A stretch of 24,545 bases of DNA from Mucilaginibacter sp. (GTDB lineage Bacteria > Bacteroidota > Bacteroidia > Sphingobacteriales > Sphingobacteriaceae): contig JAQBNY010000187.1 in the NCBI GenBank assembly GCA_028288315.1, positions 1-24,545 on the forward strand. The letters are read 5' to 3'. The notes under the pieces are model-generated. The model was not told where the DNA came from. It saw only the letters and a program-made list of their open reading frames with translations, and searched no databases. Each line of letters starts with the position of its first letter. The first letter of the stretch is position 1. A program made the position numbers and the translations under genes. This document shows positions 6,705 to 14,786 of this stretch, piece after piece.

Positions 6705-7979
6705 CTATAGTAAGTCAAACCCAATATCTTTTCTAAAATACACGCCGTCGTAATAAATGCGTGCCGCATCAGCGGTAGCTTGCTGCAAGGCGGTAAACAT
6801 ATCGCTTTGTAAAGATGTAATAGCCAGTACACGCCCGCCGGTGGCCTTTACGGTTTCTCCTTCAAGTGCGGTACCCGCATGAAAAACGTAAGAGTCGCGA
6901 ACGTTCTCAATGCCGGTAATCTCTTTATCCTTTAAATATTCGCCGGGATAGCCGCCTGCTACGCAAACTACAGTAGCGGCAACCTGGTTAGATATGATCA
7001 GCTCTTTTTCGTTAAGATTACCTTCGGCTACGCCTAAAAGCAGGTCAACAAAGTCCGACTCTATACGTGGCATAACACTTTCCGTTTCCGGATCGCCCAT
7101 GCGACAGTTGTATTCAATAGTATATGGGTCGCCATAGCAGTTCATAAGGCCAATAAAAATGAAACCTTTGTAAGGGATACCTTCCTGTTTCAAGCCTTCA
7201 ACAGTTGGGATGATAATTCTTTGCTCCACCTTCTGCATAAATTCATCATCAGCAAAAGGCACCGGCGAAACCGAACCCATGCCACCGGTATTTAAACCGC
7301 TGTCGCCTTCGCCAATACGTTTATAATCTTTGGCTTCGGGTAATATTTTATAGTTGGTGCCATCGGTCATCACAAAAACTGATAGTTCAATACCTTGTAA
7401 AAACTGCTCAATAACTACCATAGAGCTTGCATCGCCAAACTTGGCTTGGGTAAGCATTTCAAGCAACTCCTGGCGTGCTTCTTCAAGAGTAAGGCATATC
7501 AATACACCTTTGCCAGCAGCCAGTCCGTCGGCTTTTAAAACTACAGGCAGGCCGGTGGTTGCCAAATAGTCAAAACCTTCTTGTAAAGTATCGCGGGTAA
7601 AAGTTCTGGATGCAGCAGTAGGGATGTTATGGCGCTGCATAAATTGCTTGCTAAAGTCTTTACTGCCTTCCAATTGTGCCGCTTCTTTCTGCGGGCCTAT
7701 CACCGGAATGCTTTTTAATTGCTCATCAGCTAGGAAAAAATCATGAATGCCTTTAACCAATGGTTCCTCGGGGCCAACCAATACCATCTTAATATCGTTA
7801 GCTAAAGCAAAAGCTTTAATGCCTTCAAAATCAGTAACCTTTAAGTTAACATTAGTGCCATATTTGCCAGTGCCGGCATTGCCGGGGGCAATAAAAAGGT
7901 TGTGGCATTTAAGGCTTTGCGATATTTTCCAGGCGAAGGCGCTTTCCCTTCCGCCCGAACCAAGGAGCAGGATATTCAT
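6705..7979 (-). CDS. purD: phosphoribosylamine-glycine ligase (GARS)
   Basis: PurD joins phosphoribosylamine and glycine with ATP, the second step of de novo purine synthesis, in the cytoplasm. I choose MNILLLGSGGRESA as the start (424 aa, the normal family size). The longer open frame adds 41 residues of spacer-derived sequence. Visible motifs are GSGGRE (7-12) in the N domain, VGPEEPL (68-74), the ATP-grasp loop LKADGLAAGKG (148-158), GLNTGGMGS (228-236) and the family signature RMGDPETE (293-300). All key residues are present. A TATCTTTA box, one base off the TAnnTTTG consensus, sits at 7991-7984, just upstream of the start. It is divergent from secA and transcribed alone. Confidence 0.95.
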   Translation of the reverse strand: MNILLLGSGGRESAFAWKISQSLKCHNLFIAPGNAGTGKYGTNVNLKVTDFEGIKAFALANDIKMVLVGPEEPLVKGIHDFFLADEQLKSIPVIGPQKEAAQLEGSKDFSKQFMQRHNIPTAASRTFTRDTLQEGFDYLATTGLPVVLKADGLAAGKGVLICLTLEEARQELLEMLTQAKFGDASSMVVIEQFLQGIELSVFVMTDGTNYKILPEAKDYKRIGEGDSGLNTGGMGSVSPVPFADDEFMQKVEQRIIIPTVEGLKQEGIPYKGFIFIGLMNCYGDPYTIEYNCRMGDPETESVMPRIESDFVDLLLGVAEGNLNEKELIISNQVAATVVCVAGGYPGEYLKDKEITGIENVRDSYVFHAGTALEGETVKATGGRVLAITSLQSDMFTALQQATADAARIYYDGVYFRKDIGFDLL

Positions 7980-8001
7980 GCGGTAAAGATAGTATTTTTG
8001 C

Positions 8002-8095
8002 TGTGCAGATGGTAGGTGCGCAGATAGCTCGGTAAACAAATGTGCAAATGATGGTATGTGCACTTCATCAGTATATCTGCCTATCTGCATATTTG
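8002..8095. repeat. degenerate GTGCAGAT/TATCTGC repeat cluster in the purD-secA spacer
   Basis: The spacer contains several related words in both orientations: GTGCAGAT (8003-8010), GCGCAGATAG, ATGTGCAAATGATGG, TATGTGCAC, TATCTGCC and TATCTGCATATTTG. Similar words (ATGCAAATGTG, ATCTGCACATTTG) occur in the other divergent spacer at 2895-2930. It may be a degenerate dispersed repeat or regulator-binding sites; the sequence alone does not decide. Confidence 0.4.
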
Positions 8096-8129
8096 ATATC
8101 ATAACTTTCTCGTTTTCGGCGCAAAACCG

Positions 8130-8137
8130 TAACTTTG
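8130..8137 (+). promoter_or_regulatory. -7 element of the secA promoter
   Basis: TAACTTTG is an exact TAnnTTTG match, 67 bases before the secA ATG, predicting a leader of about 60 bases. The -33 box is not clear. The leader shows no obvious hairpin of the secM type. Confidence 0.45.
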
Positions 8138-8204
8138 CCTGTCATTTTGACTTTAAAATTGCACTGGCGCAATTCTTGAGTTTAGTGCGTTATATAAAAA
8201 TATT

Positions 8205-11200
8205 ATGTTAGATTTTTTTAGTAAGCTTTTCGGAAGCAAATCAGAACGTGACGTTAAGGTTTTATTGCCCATAGTGGAAAAGATAAAGGCTGAATTTGAC
8301 AAGCTTGATGGTATAAGTAATGACGAGCTTAGAGCTAAAACCATAAACTTTAAAGAAACCATTGTAGAAGGCCTTTCGGGTATTGATAGCGAAATACAGG
8401 CTATTAAAGACCGTACCGAAACAGAGCTGGATATGGATGTGAGCGAAAAAGTTGACCTTTATACTCAACTGGATAAGTTAGAGAAAGACCGTAACAAGGA
8501 GCTTGAAGAAATATTAAAAAATATATTACCTGAGGCTTTTGCTGTAGTAAAAGAAACTGCCCGCCGTTTTGCAGGTAACAAAACTATTGAGGTTACCGCA
8601 ACCCAGTTTGACCGCGACCTTGCCACTAAAAAGAGCAATGTTGTTATAAAAGGTGATACGGCTATTCACCATAACACATGGTTAGCTGCCGGCAATGAGG
8701 TAACCTGGGATATGGTTCATTACGACGTACAGCTGATTGGTGGTATTGTATTACACCAGGGTAAAATAGCTGAAATGGCAACGGGTGAAGGTAAAACGCT
8801 GGTAGCTACATTACCTGCATACCTTAATGCACTGGCCGGCCGTGGGGTACATATTGTAACTGTGAATGATTACCTGGCACGACGCGATAGCGAGTGGATG
8901 GGGCCGTTGTATGAATTTCATGGCCTGTCTGTTGATTGTATTGACAAACATGAGCCAAATTCAGAAGAACGCCGCAAAGCGTATGGATCAGATATTATTT
9001 TTGGTACTAACAATGAGTTTGGTTTTGACTACCTGCGTGACAATATGGCGCATAGTCCTGAAGAACTGGTACAGCGTAAACTGCACTTTGCCATGGTTGA
9101 TGAGGTCGATTCAGTATTAATTGATGATGCCCGTACACCTTTAATTATATCAGGCCCTATTCCGCGTGGTGATGAACATGAATTTTATGAGCTGAAACCA
9201 CGCATTGAGCGTTTGGTTAACGCGCAAAAAAGTTACGTTAACACTGTGTTGAACGAAGCTAAAAAATCTATCAATGACGGTAAAACCGGCATTGATGATG
9301 GCGGTTTAGCTTTATTACGTGCACATAGGGCATTGCCAAAAAGCAAGGCGCTAATCAAATTCTTGAGCGAGGGATCAAACAGAACCGTGCTGCAAAAAAC
9401 AGAGAACTATTATATGCAGGATCAGGGTAAAGAAATGCCTAAGGTTGATGCAGAATTGTTCTTTATAATTGACGAAAAAAACAACCAGGTTGAGTTGTCT
9501 GAAAAGGGTATCGAGCTGATTACCTCATCGGGCGAAGATCCTAACTTTTTTGTGATGCCTGATGTAGGTACAGAGATATCTGAGATTGAAAAATCTTCTC
9601 TGTCTGCAGAAGAAAAAATCGCGAAGAAAGATGAGTTGATGCGCGATTTCTCAATCAAATCTGAGCGTATTCACTCGGTTAACCAGTTGTTAAAAGCATA
9701 TACTTTATTTGAAAAGGATACAGAATATATTCTTGATGAAGGCAAGGTTAAAATAGTTGATGAGCAAACAGGCCGTGTATTAGATGGCCGCCGTTACTCT
9801 GATGGCTTGCACCAGGCTATTGAGGCCAAAGAAAATGTTAAGGTAGAGGATGCAACACAAACGTTTGCTACCATTACCCTGCAAAACTACTTTAGAATGT
9901 ACCATAAGCTTTGCGGTATGACGGGTACTGCCGTTACCGAAGCAGGTGAGTTTTGGGAAATATATAAGCTGGATGTAGTTGAGATACCAACCAACACCCC
10001 GGCATCTCGTGAAGACAGGCAGGATTTGGTTTACCGTACAATACGCGAAAAGTATAATGCGGTTGCAGACGAAATTGTAAAGCTAACAACAGAAGGCCGC
10101 CCGGTATTGGTGGGTACAACCTCTGTTGAGATATCAGAACTATTAAGCCGTATGCTTAAGCTGCGTGGCATTAAGCACAATGTACTGAATGCTAAAATGC
10201 ACCAAAAAGAGGCGGACATTGTTGCCGAAGCCGGACAAGCAGGTACAGTAACCATTGCTACCAACATGGCAGGCCGTGGTACGGATATTAAATTAGGAGC
10301 GGGTGTTAAGGATGCCGGTGGTTTAGCCATTGTAGGTACCGAGCGCCATGAATCGCGCCGGGTGGATAGGCAATTGCGTGGTCGTGCCGGTAGGCAGGGT
10401 GACCCGGGTTCGTCACAGTTCTTTGTATCGTTAGAGGATAACCTGATGCGTTTGTTCGGTTCGGAGCGTATCTCCAACCTGATGGTACGTATGGGTATTG
10501 AAGAGGGCGAAGTTATACAGCACTCTATGATCTCTAAATCAATTGAGCGTGCGCAGAAGAAGGTTGAAGAGAACAACTTTGGTATACGTAAGCGTTTGTT
10601 AGAGTATGATGATGTGATGAACTCACAGCGTACCGTTATTTATGCGAAACGTAAAAATGCTTTATTTGGCGAACGCCTTGATGTTGATTTGAGCAATACT
10701 ATTTTTGACGTTGTTGAAGATGTGGTAGCCGAATATAAAGAATCAAACAATTATGAAGGTTTCCAACTGGAAGTTATCCGTTTGTTCTCGGTAGATATTA
10801 GTACTGATGAAGCAGAATTTGGCAGCATTACCATGAATGCACTGGTTGATAAAACCTTTGCCGAAGTGATAGACTTTTACAAACGTAAAGCAGAAGCAGT
10901 TGCACAGCAGGCTTACCCGGTATTAAAAGATGTTTATGATACCCGCGGCCAGTATGTTGAAAACATTGTTGTTCCTTTTTCTGATGGCGTACGTGGTATG
11001 CAGGTAGCCGTTCCACTTAAAAAGGCGGTTGATAATAAAGGTTTAGAAGTATTTAAATCATTCGAGAAGAGTGTGACCCTTTCCCTTATTGATGATGCCT
11101 GGAAAGAACACCTGCGTGAAATGGATGAATTAAAGCAATCAGTACAAAACGCGGTTTACGAACAAAAAGACCCATTATTGGTATATAAGTTTGAAGCTTT

Positions 11201-11513
11201 TGAATTGTTCCGCCAGATGCTGGCCAACGTGAATAAAGAGCTTGTCAGCTTCTTGTTTAGAGGTGGCATTCCGGTTCAGCAAGAGCCGGAGCTGGTACGC
11301 GAGGCAAAACCTCAGCCTAAGCTCGATCTAAAGAACATGCGTACTTCAAAACCTGAACTGGTTAGTGAAAGTAATGGCATGCCGATAGAAGATACCCGCG
11401 AAATGCAAAAACCAACTCCTGTAAGAGTTGAGCAAAAAATTGGCAGGAACGATCCTTGTCCTTGTGGTAGCGGTAAAAAATATAAGAACTGCCACGGCGT
11501 AGGGCAAAATTAA
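8205..11513 (+). CDS. secA: preprotein translocase ATPase SecA
   Basis: SecA drives unfolded exported proteins through SecYEG using ATP. The 1102-aa length is longer than the roughly 900 of E. coli but is usual in Bacteroidota, which have insertions in the N-terminal part. Motifs seen are the Walker A loop ATGEGKT (192-198), TVNDYLARRD, the DEAD-like VDEVDSVLIDDARTPLIISGP (about 297-317), GTDIKLG and QLRGRAGRQGDPGSSQFFVSLED in the second motor domain, and the scaffold IERAQKKVEENNF. The C-terminus is the zinc-binding SEC-C tail GRNDPCPCGSGKKYKNCHG, which contacts SecB or ribosomes. An insertion at about 330-510 (charged, with DAELFFIIDEKNNQVELSEKG) replaces the shorter E. coli region. ATG at 8205 gives the normal MLDFFSKLFGSKSERD start. 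Single-copy housekeeping gene. Confidence 0.97.
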   Translation: MLDFFSKLFGSKSERDVKVLLPIVEKIKAEFDKLDGISNDELRAKTINFKETIVEGLSGIDSEIQAIKDRTETELDMDVSEKVDLYTQLDKLEKDRNKELEEILKNILPEAFAVVKETARRFAGNKTIEVTATQFDRDLATKKSNVVIKGDTAIHHNTWLAAGNEVTWDMVHYDVQLIGGIVLHQGKIAEMATGEGKTLVATLPAYLNALAGRGVHIVTVNDYLARRDSEWMGPLYEFHGLSVDCIDKHEPNSEERRKAYGSDIIFGTNNEFGFDYLRDNMAHSPEELVQRKLHFAMVDEVDSVLIDDARTPLIISGPIPRGDEHEFYELKPRIERLVNAQKSYVNTVLNEAKKSINDGKTGIDDGGLALLRAHRALPKSKALIKFLSEGSNRTVLQKTENYYMQDQGKEMPKVDAELFFIIDEKNNQVELSEKGIELITSSGEDPNFFVMPDVGTEISEIEKSSLSAEEKIAKKDELMRDFSIKSERIHSVNQLLKAYTLFEKDTEYILDEGKVKIVDEQTGRVLDGRRYSDGLHQAIEAKENVKVEDATQTFATITLQNYFRMYHKLCGMTGTAVTEAGEFWEIYKLDVVEIPTNTPASREDRQDLVYRTIREKYNAVADEIVKLTTEGRPVLVGTTSVEISELLSRMLKLRGIKHNVLNAKMHQKEADIVAEAGQAGTVTIATNMAGRGTDIKLGAGVKDAGGLAIVGTERHESRRVDRQLRGRAGRQGDPGSSQFFVSLEDNLMRLFGSERISNLMVRMGIEEGEVIQHSMISKSIERAQKKVEENNFGIRKRLLEYDDVMNSQRTVIYAKRKNALFGERLDVDLSNTIFDVVEDVVAEYKESNNYEGFQLEVIRLFSVDISTDEAEFGSITMNALVDKTFAEVIDFYKRKAEAVAQQAYPVLKDVYDTRGQYVENIVVPFSDGVRGMQVAVPLKKAVDNKGLEVFKSFEKSVTLSLIDDAWKEHLREMDELKQSVQNAVYEQKDPLLVYKFEAFELFRQMLANVNKELVSFLFRGGIPVQQEPELVREAKPQPKLDLKNMRTSKPELVSESNGMPIEDTREMQKPTPVRVEQKIGRNDPCPCGSGKKYKNCHGVGQN

Positions 11514-11518
11514 TTTTG

Positions 11519-11547
11519 CCTCACCCAACCCTCTCCAAGGGAGAGGG
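11519..11547. repeat. CCTCACCCAACCCTCTCC..GGAGAGGG repeat after secA
   Basis: CCCTCTCC (11529-11536) pairs with GGAGAGGG (11540-11547) over a three-base loop, preceded by CCTCACCCAA. It is the same family as the element at 1855-1946. It lies 5 bases after the secA stop, so it could protect or end the secA mRNA, though no T-run follows. Confidence 0.65.
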
Positions 11548-11565
11548 CATTAAATATAACCACGC

Positions 11566-11625
11566 GTCATTGCGAGGAACGAAGCAATCTTCGATAGGCA
11601 TACGTTTATGTAGATTGCTTCGGAA
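11566..11625. repeat. GTCATTGCGAGGAACGAAGCAATC-type palindromic repeat
   Basis: GTCATTGCGAGG begins the element. GAAGCAATCT (11581-11590) and AGATTGCTTC (11612-11621) are perfect reverse complements around a 21-base loop, followed by GGAATGA. The GTCATTGCGAG end is shared with the element at 21436-21732. It is a dispersed intergenic repeat of the kind common in Bacteroidota. Confidence 0.65.
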
Positions 11626-11641
11626 TGAAGGTTAAAAATAT

Positions 11642-11729
11642 ATTGTCATTCTGAGCGGGAGCGAAGAATCTATTTTCGGAGATGTATGTCGCCGACAGAT
11701 GCTTCACCATCGTTTCAGCATGGCAAACT
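11642..11729. repeat. TTGTCATTCTGAGC...GCATGGCAAA repeat before the SPOR gene
   Basis: The element opens with TTGTCATTCTGAGC (11643) and closes with CAGATGCTTCACCATCG..CAGCATGGCAAA (11696-11727), giving imperfect terminal inverted repeats. Its closing half matches the closing half of the 24049-24287 element (CAGATGCTTCACTATCG..AGCATGACAAA). An ATG inside it (11686) is in frame with the SPOR gene but is unlikely to be the real start. Confidence 0.6.
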
Positions 11730-11739
11730 AATTAAACAA

Positions 11740-12207
11740 ATGAAAAAAGCAATATTTGATCATAAAGCTACATCAGGCCTCATCAAGTATTGCTTTTTTT
11801 TTATGTTCCTGTTTTCTTCAGCATTAACTTTTGGCCAAACGCGTGGCAAGGTGCAGGTTGTAAGAGACCCACTGTTTGACACCTTATTAGCCAAACGCGC
11901 CGCATTGAACAAGGGCGGAGGCAGTGTAGGTGGCAGCAATCTTTCATCATACGGTTACAGGGTACAAATATACAGTGGGAGCAACCGTAACCTTGCTTTC
12001 AATGCACAGGCAAAGTTCAATAGGGAGTTTCCGGAATTGCGTACTTACATTGTTTATCATGAACCCAACTTTAAGGTACGTGCCGGTGATTTTAGGTCAA
12101 GGCTTGAAGCCGAAAAATTAATGCAGGATATAAGGCCATTATTCTCGGGAATGTTTATCATATCAGAAAAAATTAATCCACCAAAAACGGTTATCAGTAA
12201 TGATTAA
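11740..12207 (+). CDS. exported SPOR-domain protein
   Basis: I start at MKKAIFDHKATS (155 aa). An in-frame ATG 18 codons upstream lies within a dispersed repeat and gives a non-signal-like leader. Residues 1-32 are an N-terminal export signal with the hydrophobic core KYCFFFMFLFSSALTFG. Residues about 70-142 fit a SPOR domain (YGYRVQIYSGSNRNLAFNAQAKF ... KVRAGDFRSRLEAEKLMQDIR), which binds denuded peptidoglycan glycan strands, often at the division site. The gene overlaps the next by 8 bases (ATGATTAA), so translation is probably coupled. Short SPOR proteins of this kind are common in Bacteroidota; the cell process served here is unknown. Confidence 0.8.
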   Translation: MKKAIFDHKATSGLIKYCFFFMFLFSSALTFGQTRGKVQVVRDPLFDTLLAKRAALNKGGGSVGGSNLSSYGYRVQIYSGSNRNLAFNAQAKFNREFPELRTYIVYHEPNFKVRAGDFRSRLEAEKLMQDIRPLFSGMFIISEKINPPKTVISND

Positions 12208-13384
12208 AGAAAAGATCCAGCAGTTATCGCAAGATATTTTTAATGAAGTAGTGGCCAACCGCAGGCACCTGCACTCGCACCCCGAGCTTTCTTTTCATGA
12301 GGTGGAAACATCGGTATTTGTTGCCAATAAGCTGGAAGAGCTTGGGTTAGAATATCATAAAATGGCTGATACTGGTTTAGTAGCCCTGATAAAAGGTGAT
12401 AAGCCCTCTGATAAAGTTATTGCTTTGCGTGCCGATATGGATGCTTTACCAATTACAGAGACAAACGATGTACCATACAAATCGCAAAATACCGGCGTAA
12501 TGCACGCCTGCGGACATGATGCGCATACATCATCATTATTAGGTACCGCCAAAATATTAACTGAATTAAAAAGCGAATTTGGTGGAACGATAAAACTGAT
12601 CTTTCAACCGGCAGAAGAAAAATTACCGGGTGGTGCCAGCCTCATGATAAAAGAAGGTGTACTGGAAAATCCTAAACCTGCTGCTGTATTAGGGCAGCAT
12701 GTTATGCCACTGATTGATGCCGGTAAGGTAGGTTTCCGTGCAGGTAAATACATGGCCAGTACAGATGAGCTGTATGTTACTGTAAAAGGTAAGGGCGGCC
12801 ATGGTGCGCAGCCGCAACAAAATGTTGATCCGGTTATTATTACCGCGCATATATTAACCGCTTTACAACAGGTGATCAGTCGCTTTGCCGACCCTAAGAG
12901 CCCATCTGTTTTATCATTTGGTAAGGTGATAGCCAATGGCGCTACCAATGTAATACCTAATGAGGTATATCTGGAAGGCACCTTCCGTACTATGGATGAG
13001 AAGTGGCGCGGGGAGGCTCACATAAAAATGAAGAAAATGGCCGAAGGTATTGCCGAAAGCATGGGGGGAAGCTGCGAGTTCAATATTATGAAGGGATATC
13101 CTTTCCTGATAAATGAAGAAGTGCTAACCACCGCTACCCGTGGCCATGCCGAAGACTATTTAGGCAAAGAGAATGTTCTCGATTTGGATATATGGATGGC
13201 GGCAGAAGACTTTGCCTATTACTCGCAGGTGGCCGACAGTTGCTTTTACCGCTTAGGCACACGCAACGAGGAGCGCGGTATAACATCATCAGTACATACC
13301 CCAACCTTTGATGTGGAGGAAGATGCATTTAAAATAAGCACCGGCCTTATGGCTTACCTTGCTATTAAACAATTAGGGAACTAA
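12200..13384 (+). CDS. M20 family amidohydrolase/peptidase
   Basis: A 394-aa cytoplasmic metal-dependent amidohydrolase of the M20D group, which includes N-acyl-amino acid amidohydrolases, hippurate hydrolase and IAA-amino acid hydrolases. It has the family marks RRHLHSHPELSFHE (21-34), ALRADMDALPI (75-85), the metal site MHACGHDAHT (C104, H106), the catalytic PAEE (137-140), GQHVMP (H167) and the late ligand H366 in SSVHTPTFDVEEDAF. The middle (about 190-300) is the dimerisation lid with KGKGGHGAQP. All metal ligands are present, so an active enzyme is expected. The substrate cannot be named. No signal peptide. The start overlaps the SPOR gene and the stop overlaps the next start by one base (TAATG). 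Confidence 0.9.
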   Translation: MIKEKIQQLSQDIFNEVVANRRHLHSHPELSFHEVETSVFVANKLEELGLEYHKMADTGLVALIKGDKPSDKVIALRADMDALPITETNDVPYKSQNTGVMHACGHDAHTSSLLGTAKILTELKSEFGGTIKLIFQPAEEKLPGGASLMIKEGVLENPKPAAVLGQHVMPLIDAGKVGFRAGKYMASTDELYVTVKGKGGHGAQPQQNVDPVIITAHILTALQQVISRFADPKSPSVLSFGKVIANGATNVIPNEVYLEGTFRTMDEKWRGEAHIKMKKMAEGIAESMGGSCEFNIMKGYPFLINEEVLTTATRGHAEDYLGKENVLDLDIWMAAEDFAYYSQVADSCFYRLGTRNEERGITSSVHTPTFDVEEDAFKISTGLMAYLAIKQLGN

Positions 13385-14337
13385 TGGTTAAAAGAACACT
13401 ATTAGTTTTAAGCTTTTTATTTGCTGCTTTTAACTCTTTCTCGCAACAGATACAGCGCTATAACCCGGATACTATCCGTACAATTGTTATAGATTCGCCG
13501 GTGAATATACGGTCGCACAGATTGCGTGCACAGGACTTTATTGATGCTGTAGTAGCCGATACCAGCTTTTATAAAGCGTTCCAGAACATGAAACGCTACT
13601 CTTTTATAGCCGAAAACCACATTTTTACTTACGATAAAAAGAACAAGGTTAACGGTAAAATTTACCGCAAAATAAAGCATAACCTTGTTGGGAACACTTC
13701 TAAAGCAGAATATTTAGCCAGGCAAGATAGCGGGACAGTATTTAAAAAGAACGGCAAGTATCAGCTATATACTGTTGAAATGTTTGATTATATATTTACC
13801 AATGCTTACAATTCCGGGTTTGCTGAAGGGGAGAGTTTGCCTGGCTCTGGTGGTAAAAACGGTTCTTATAAAGCTAAACTTAAAGCCCTCATATTTACAC
13901 CCGGGCGTAAAATAAGTGGCATTCCATTCCTTAGCAGTAAAACAGAAATTTTTGGGCCGGATATGCGACAGTATTACAATTATGAGTTTGCCCGTGGAAA
14001 GTATGTGGACAGTATCCCCGTATACCGTTTTAAGGTGATAAGAAAACCCAGCACGTCTGACGATGACGTAATGATAAGGGAAATGACCACCATATTTGAT
14101 GCCCGCAGTTTCCAGATACTGGGCCGATATGTGGACATGAAGTACAGCAATATGCTTTTTGACTTTGATGTGCAGATGAACATAGAACTAAACAGTTTTG
14201 ATGGCGAACTGCTCCCTACTAAAATCACCTATCAGGGCAACTGGGATGTTCCCTTTCATAAAGAAGAACGTGCCAGCTTTTTAATAGTGCATAAGGATTA
14301 TAAGAAAGATGATACTCCTAACCCACAAAGCAAATAA
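13384..14337 (+). CDS. exported protein of unknown function
   Basis: A 317-aa protein with a clear signal peptide (MVKRTLLVLSFLFAAFNSFSQQ, cut near residue 20-21). The rest shows no motif I recognise. It is rich in alternating hydrophobic/polar strands and Lys/Tyr, with lines such as KHNLVGNTSKAEYLARQDSG and DFDVQMNIELNSFDGELLPTKI, which look like beta strands of a periplasmic or outer-membrane-facing fold. No Cys after the signal, so it is not a lipoprotein. It starts on the last base of the amidohydrolase stop (TAATG), so it belongs to the same transcript, and ends 10 bases from the convergent VOC gene. It may serve envelope metabolism with the SPOR protein, but this is only context. Confidence 0.7.
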   Translation: MVKRTLLVLSFLFAAFNSFSQQIQRYNPDTIRTIVIDSPVNIRSHRLRAQDFIDAVVADTSFYKAFQNMKRYSFIAENHIFTYDKKNKVNGKIYRKIKHNLVGNTSKAEYLARQDSGTVFKKNGKYQLYTVEMFDYIFTNAYNSGFAEGESLPGSGGKNGSYKAKLKALIFTPGRKISGIPFLSSKTEIFGPDMRQYYNYEFARGKYVDSIPVYRFKVIRKPSTSDDDVMIREMTTIFDARSFQILGRYVDMKYSNMLFDFDVQMNIELNSFDGELLPTKITYQGNWDVPFHKEERASFLIVHKDYKKDDTPNPQSK

Positions 14338-14347
14338 GGTGTAGTAC

Positions 14348-14715
14348 TTACTGTGTTAATGATAACACATTGCCGTCGGGGTCTTTAAACCAGGCTACTT
14401 TTGAGCCGCCGGGCGAATCCCATACGCCCAGTTCATCCTGATCCATGAAATCATATTTTTCACAGTACACGCCTTTGGCATTTAACTGTCTGATGGTAGC
14501 TGCTATATCTTCTACGTTCCAGCCTAATATAGTGAAGGCATGTGGTTGTAGCTCCGGTACAATTATTACACGTAGCAGTGTTCCGCCTGCATCAAATTCC
14601 AAAGCATAATTTCTTCTGATAATGGTTTAAAGCCTAATATATTGCCATAAAATACCCGCGCTTCATCAGGCTTTACTGTAGGTACAAATGCCTTAAGTAT
14701 TGCATTAGTCAACAT
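14348..14715 (-). pseudogene. VOC (glyoxalase/bleomycin-resistance-like) gene with a one-base frameshift
   Basis: Two frames together make one complete small VOC protein of about 122 aa. The N-terminal part, from the ATG at 14715-14713, reads MLTNAILKAFVPTVKPDE, then ARVFYGNILGFKPLSEE, a typical first VOC strand and helix. It then slips to another frame. The C-terminal part reads YALEFDAGGTLLRV through HAFTILGWNVEDI and SKVAWFKDPDGNVLSL, the usual second half with the DPDGN end. Adding one A at the AAA run (14610-14612) restores a continuous protein across the join. The total length is 3n+2 as expected for one lost base. Either the gene is inactivated or the base is a sequencing or assembly error; the rest shows no decay. 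Such VOC proteins can be dioxygenases, isomerases or antibiotic-binding proteins. Confidence 0.8.
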
Positions 14716-14786
14716 ACGGGGATTATTAATTAATATAAAGATAACGAATCCATGTCAGTGATATCAATTCGTTATCTAAAATCGTA

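Noticed and set aside
7980..8102. N-terminal extension of PurD by 41 residues
   Set aside because: The extension is spacer and repeat DNA; the conserved PurD start MNILLLGSGGRE follows and gives the standard length.
10031..10576. 181-aa open frame on the minus strand inside secA
   Set aside because: It lies antisense within strongly conserved secA motor-domain sequence and its translation is Ser/Arg/Ile-rich without a recognisable fold; a shadow frame.
11686..11739. Upstream ATG for the SPOR protein
   Set aside because: It is inside a dispersed repeat; the later ATG gives a proper basic plus hydrophobic signal sequence.
12604..12981. 125-aa minus-strand frame inside the M20 gene
   Set aside because: Antisense to intact catalytic motifs and without a promoter or recognisable domain; a shadow frame.
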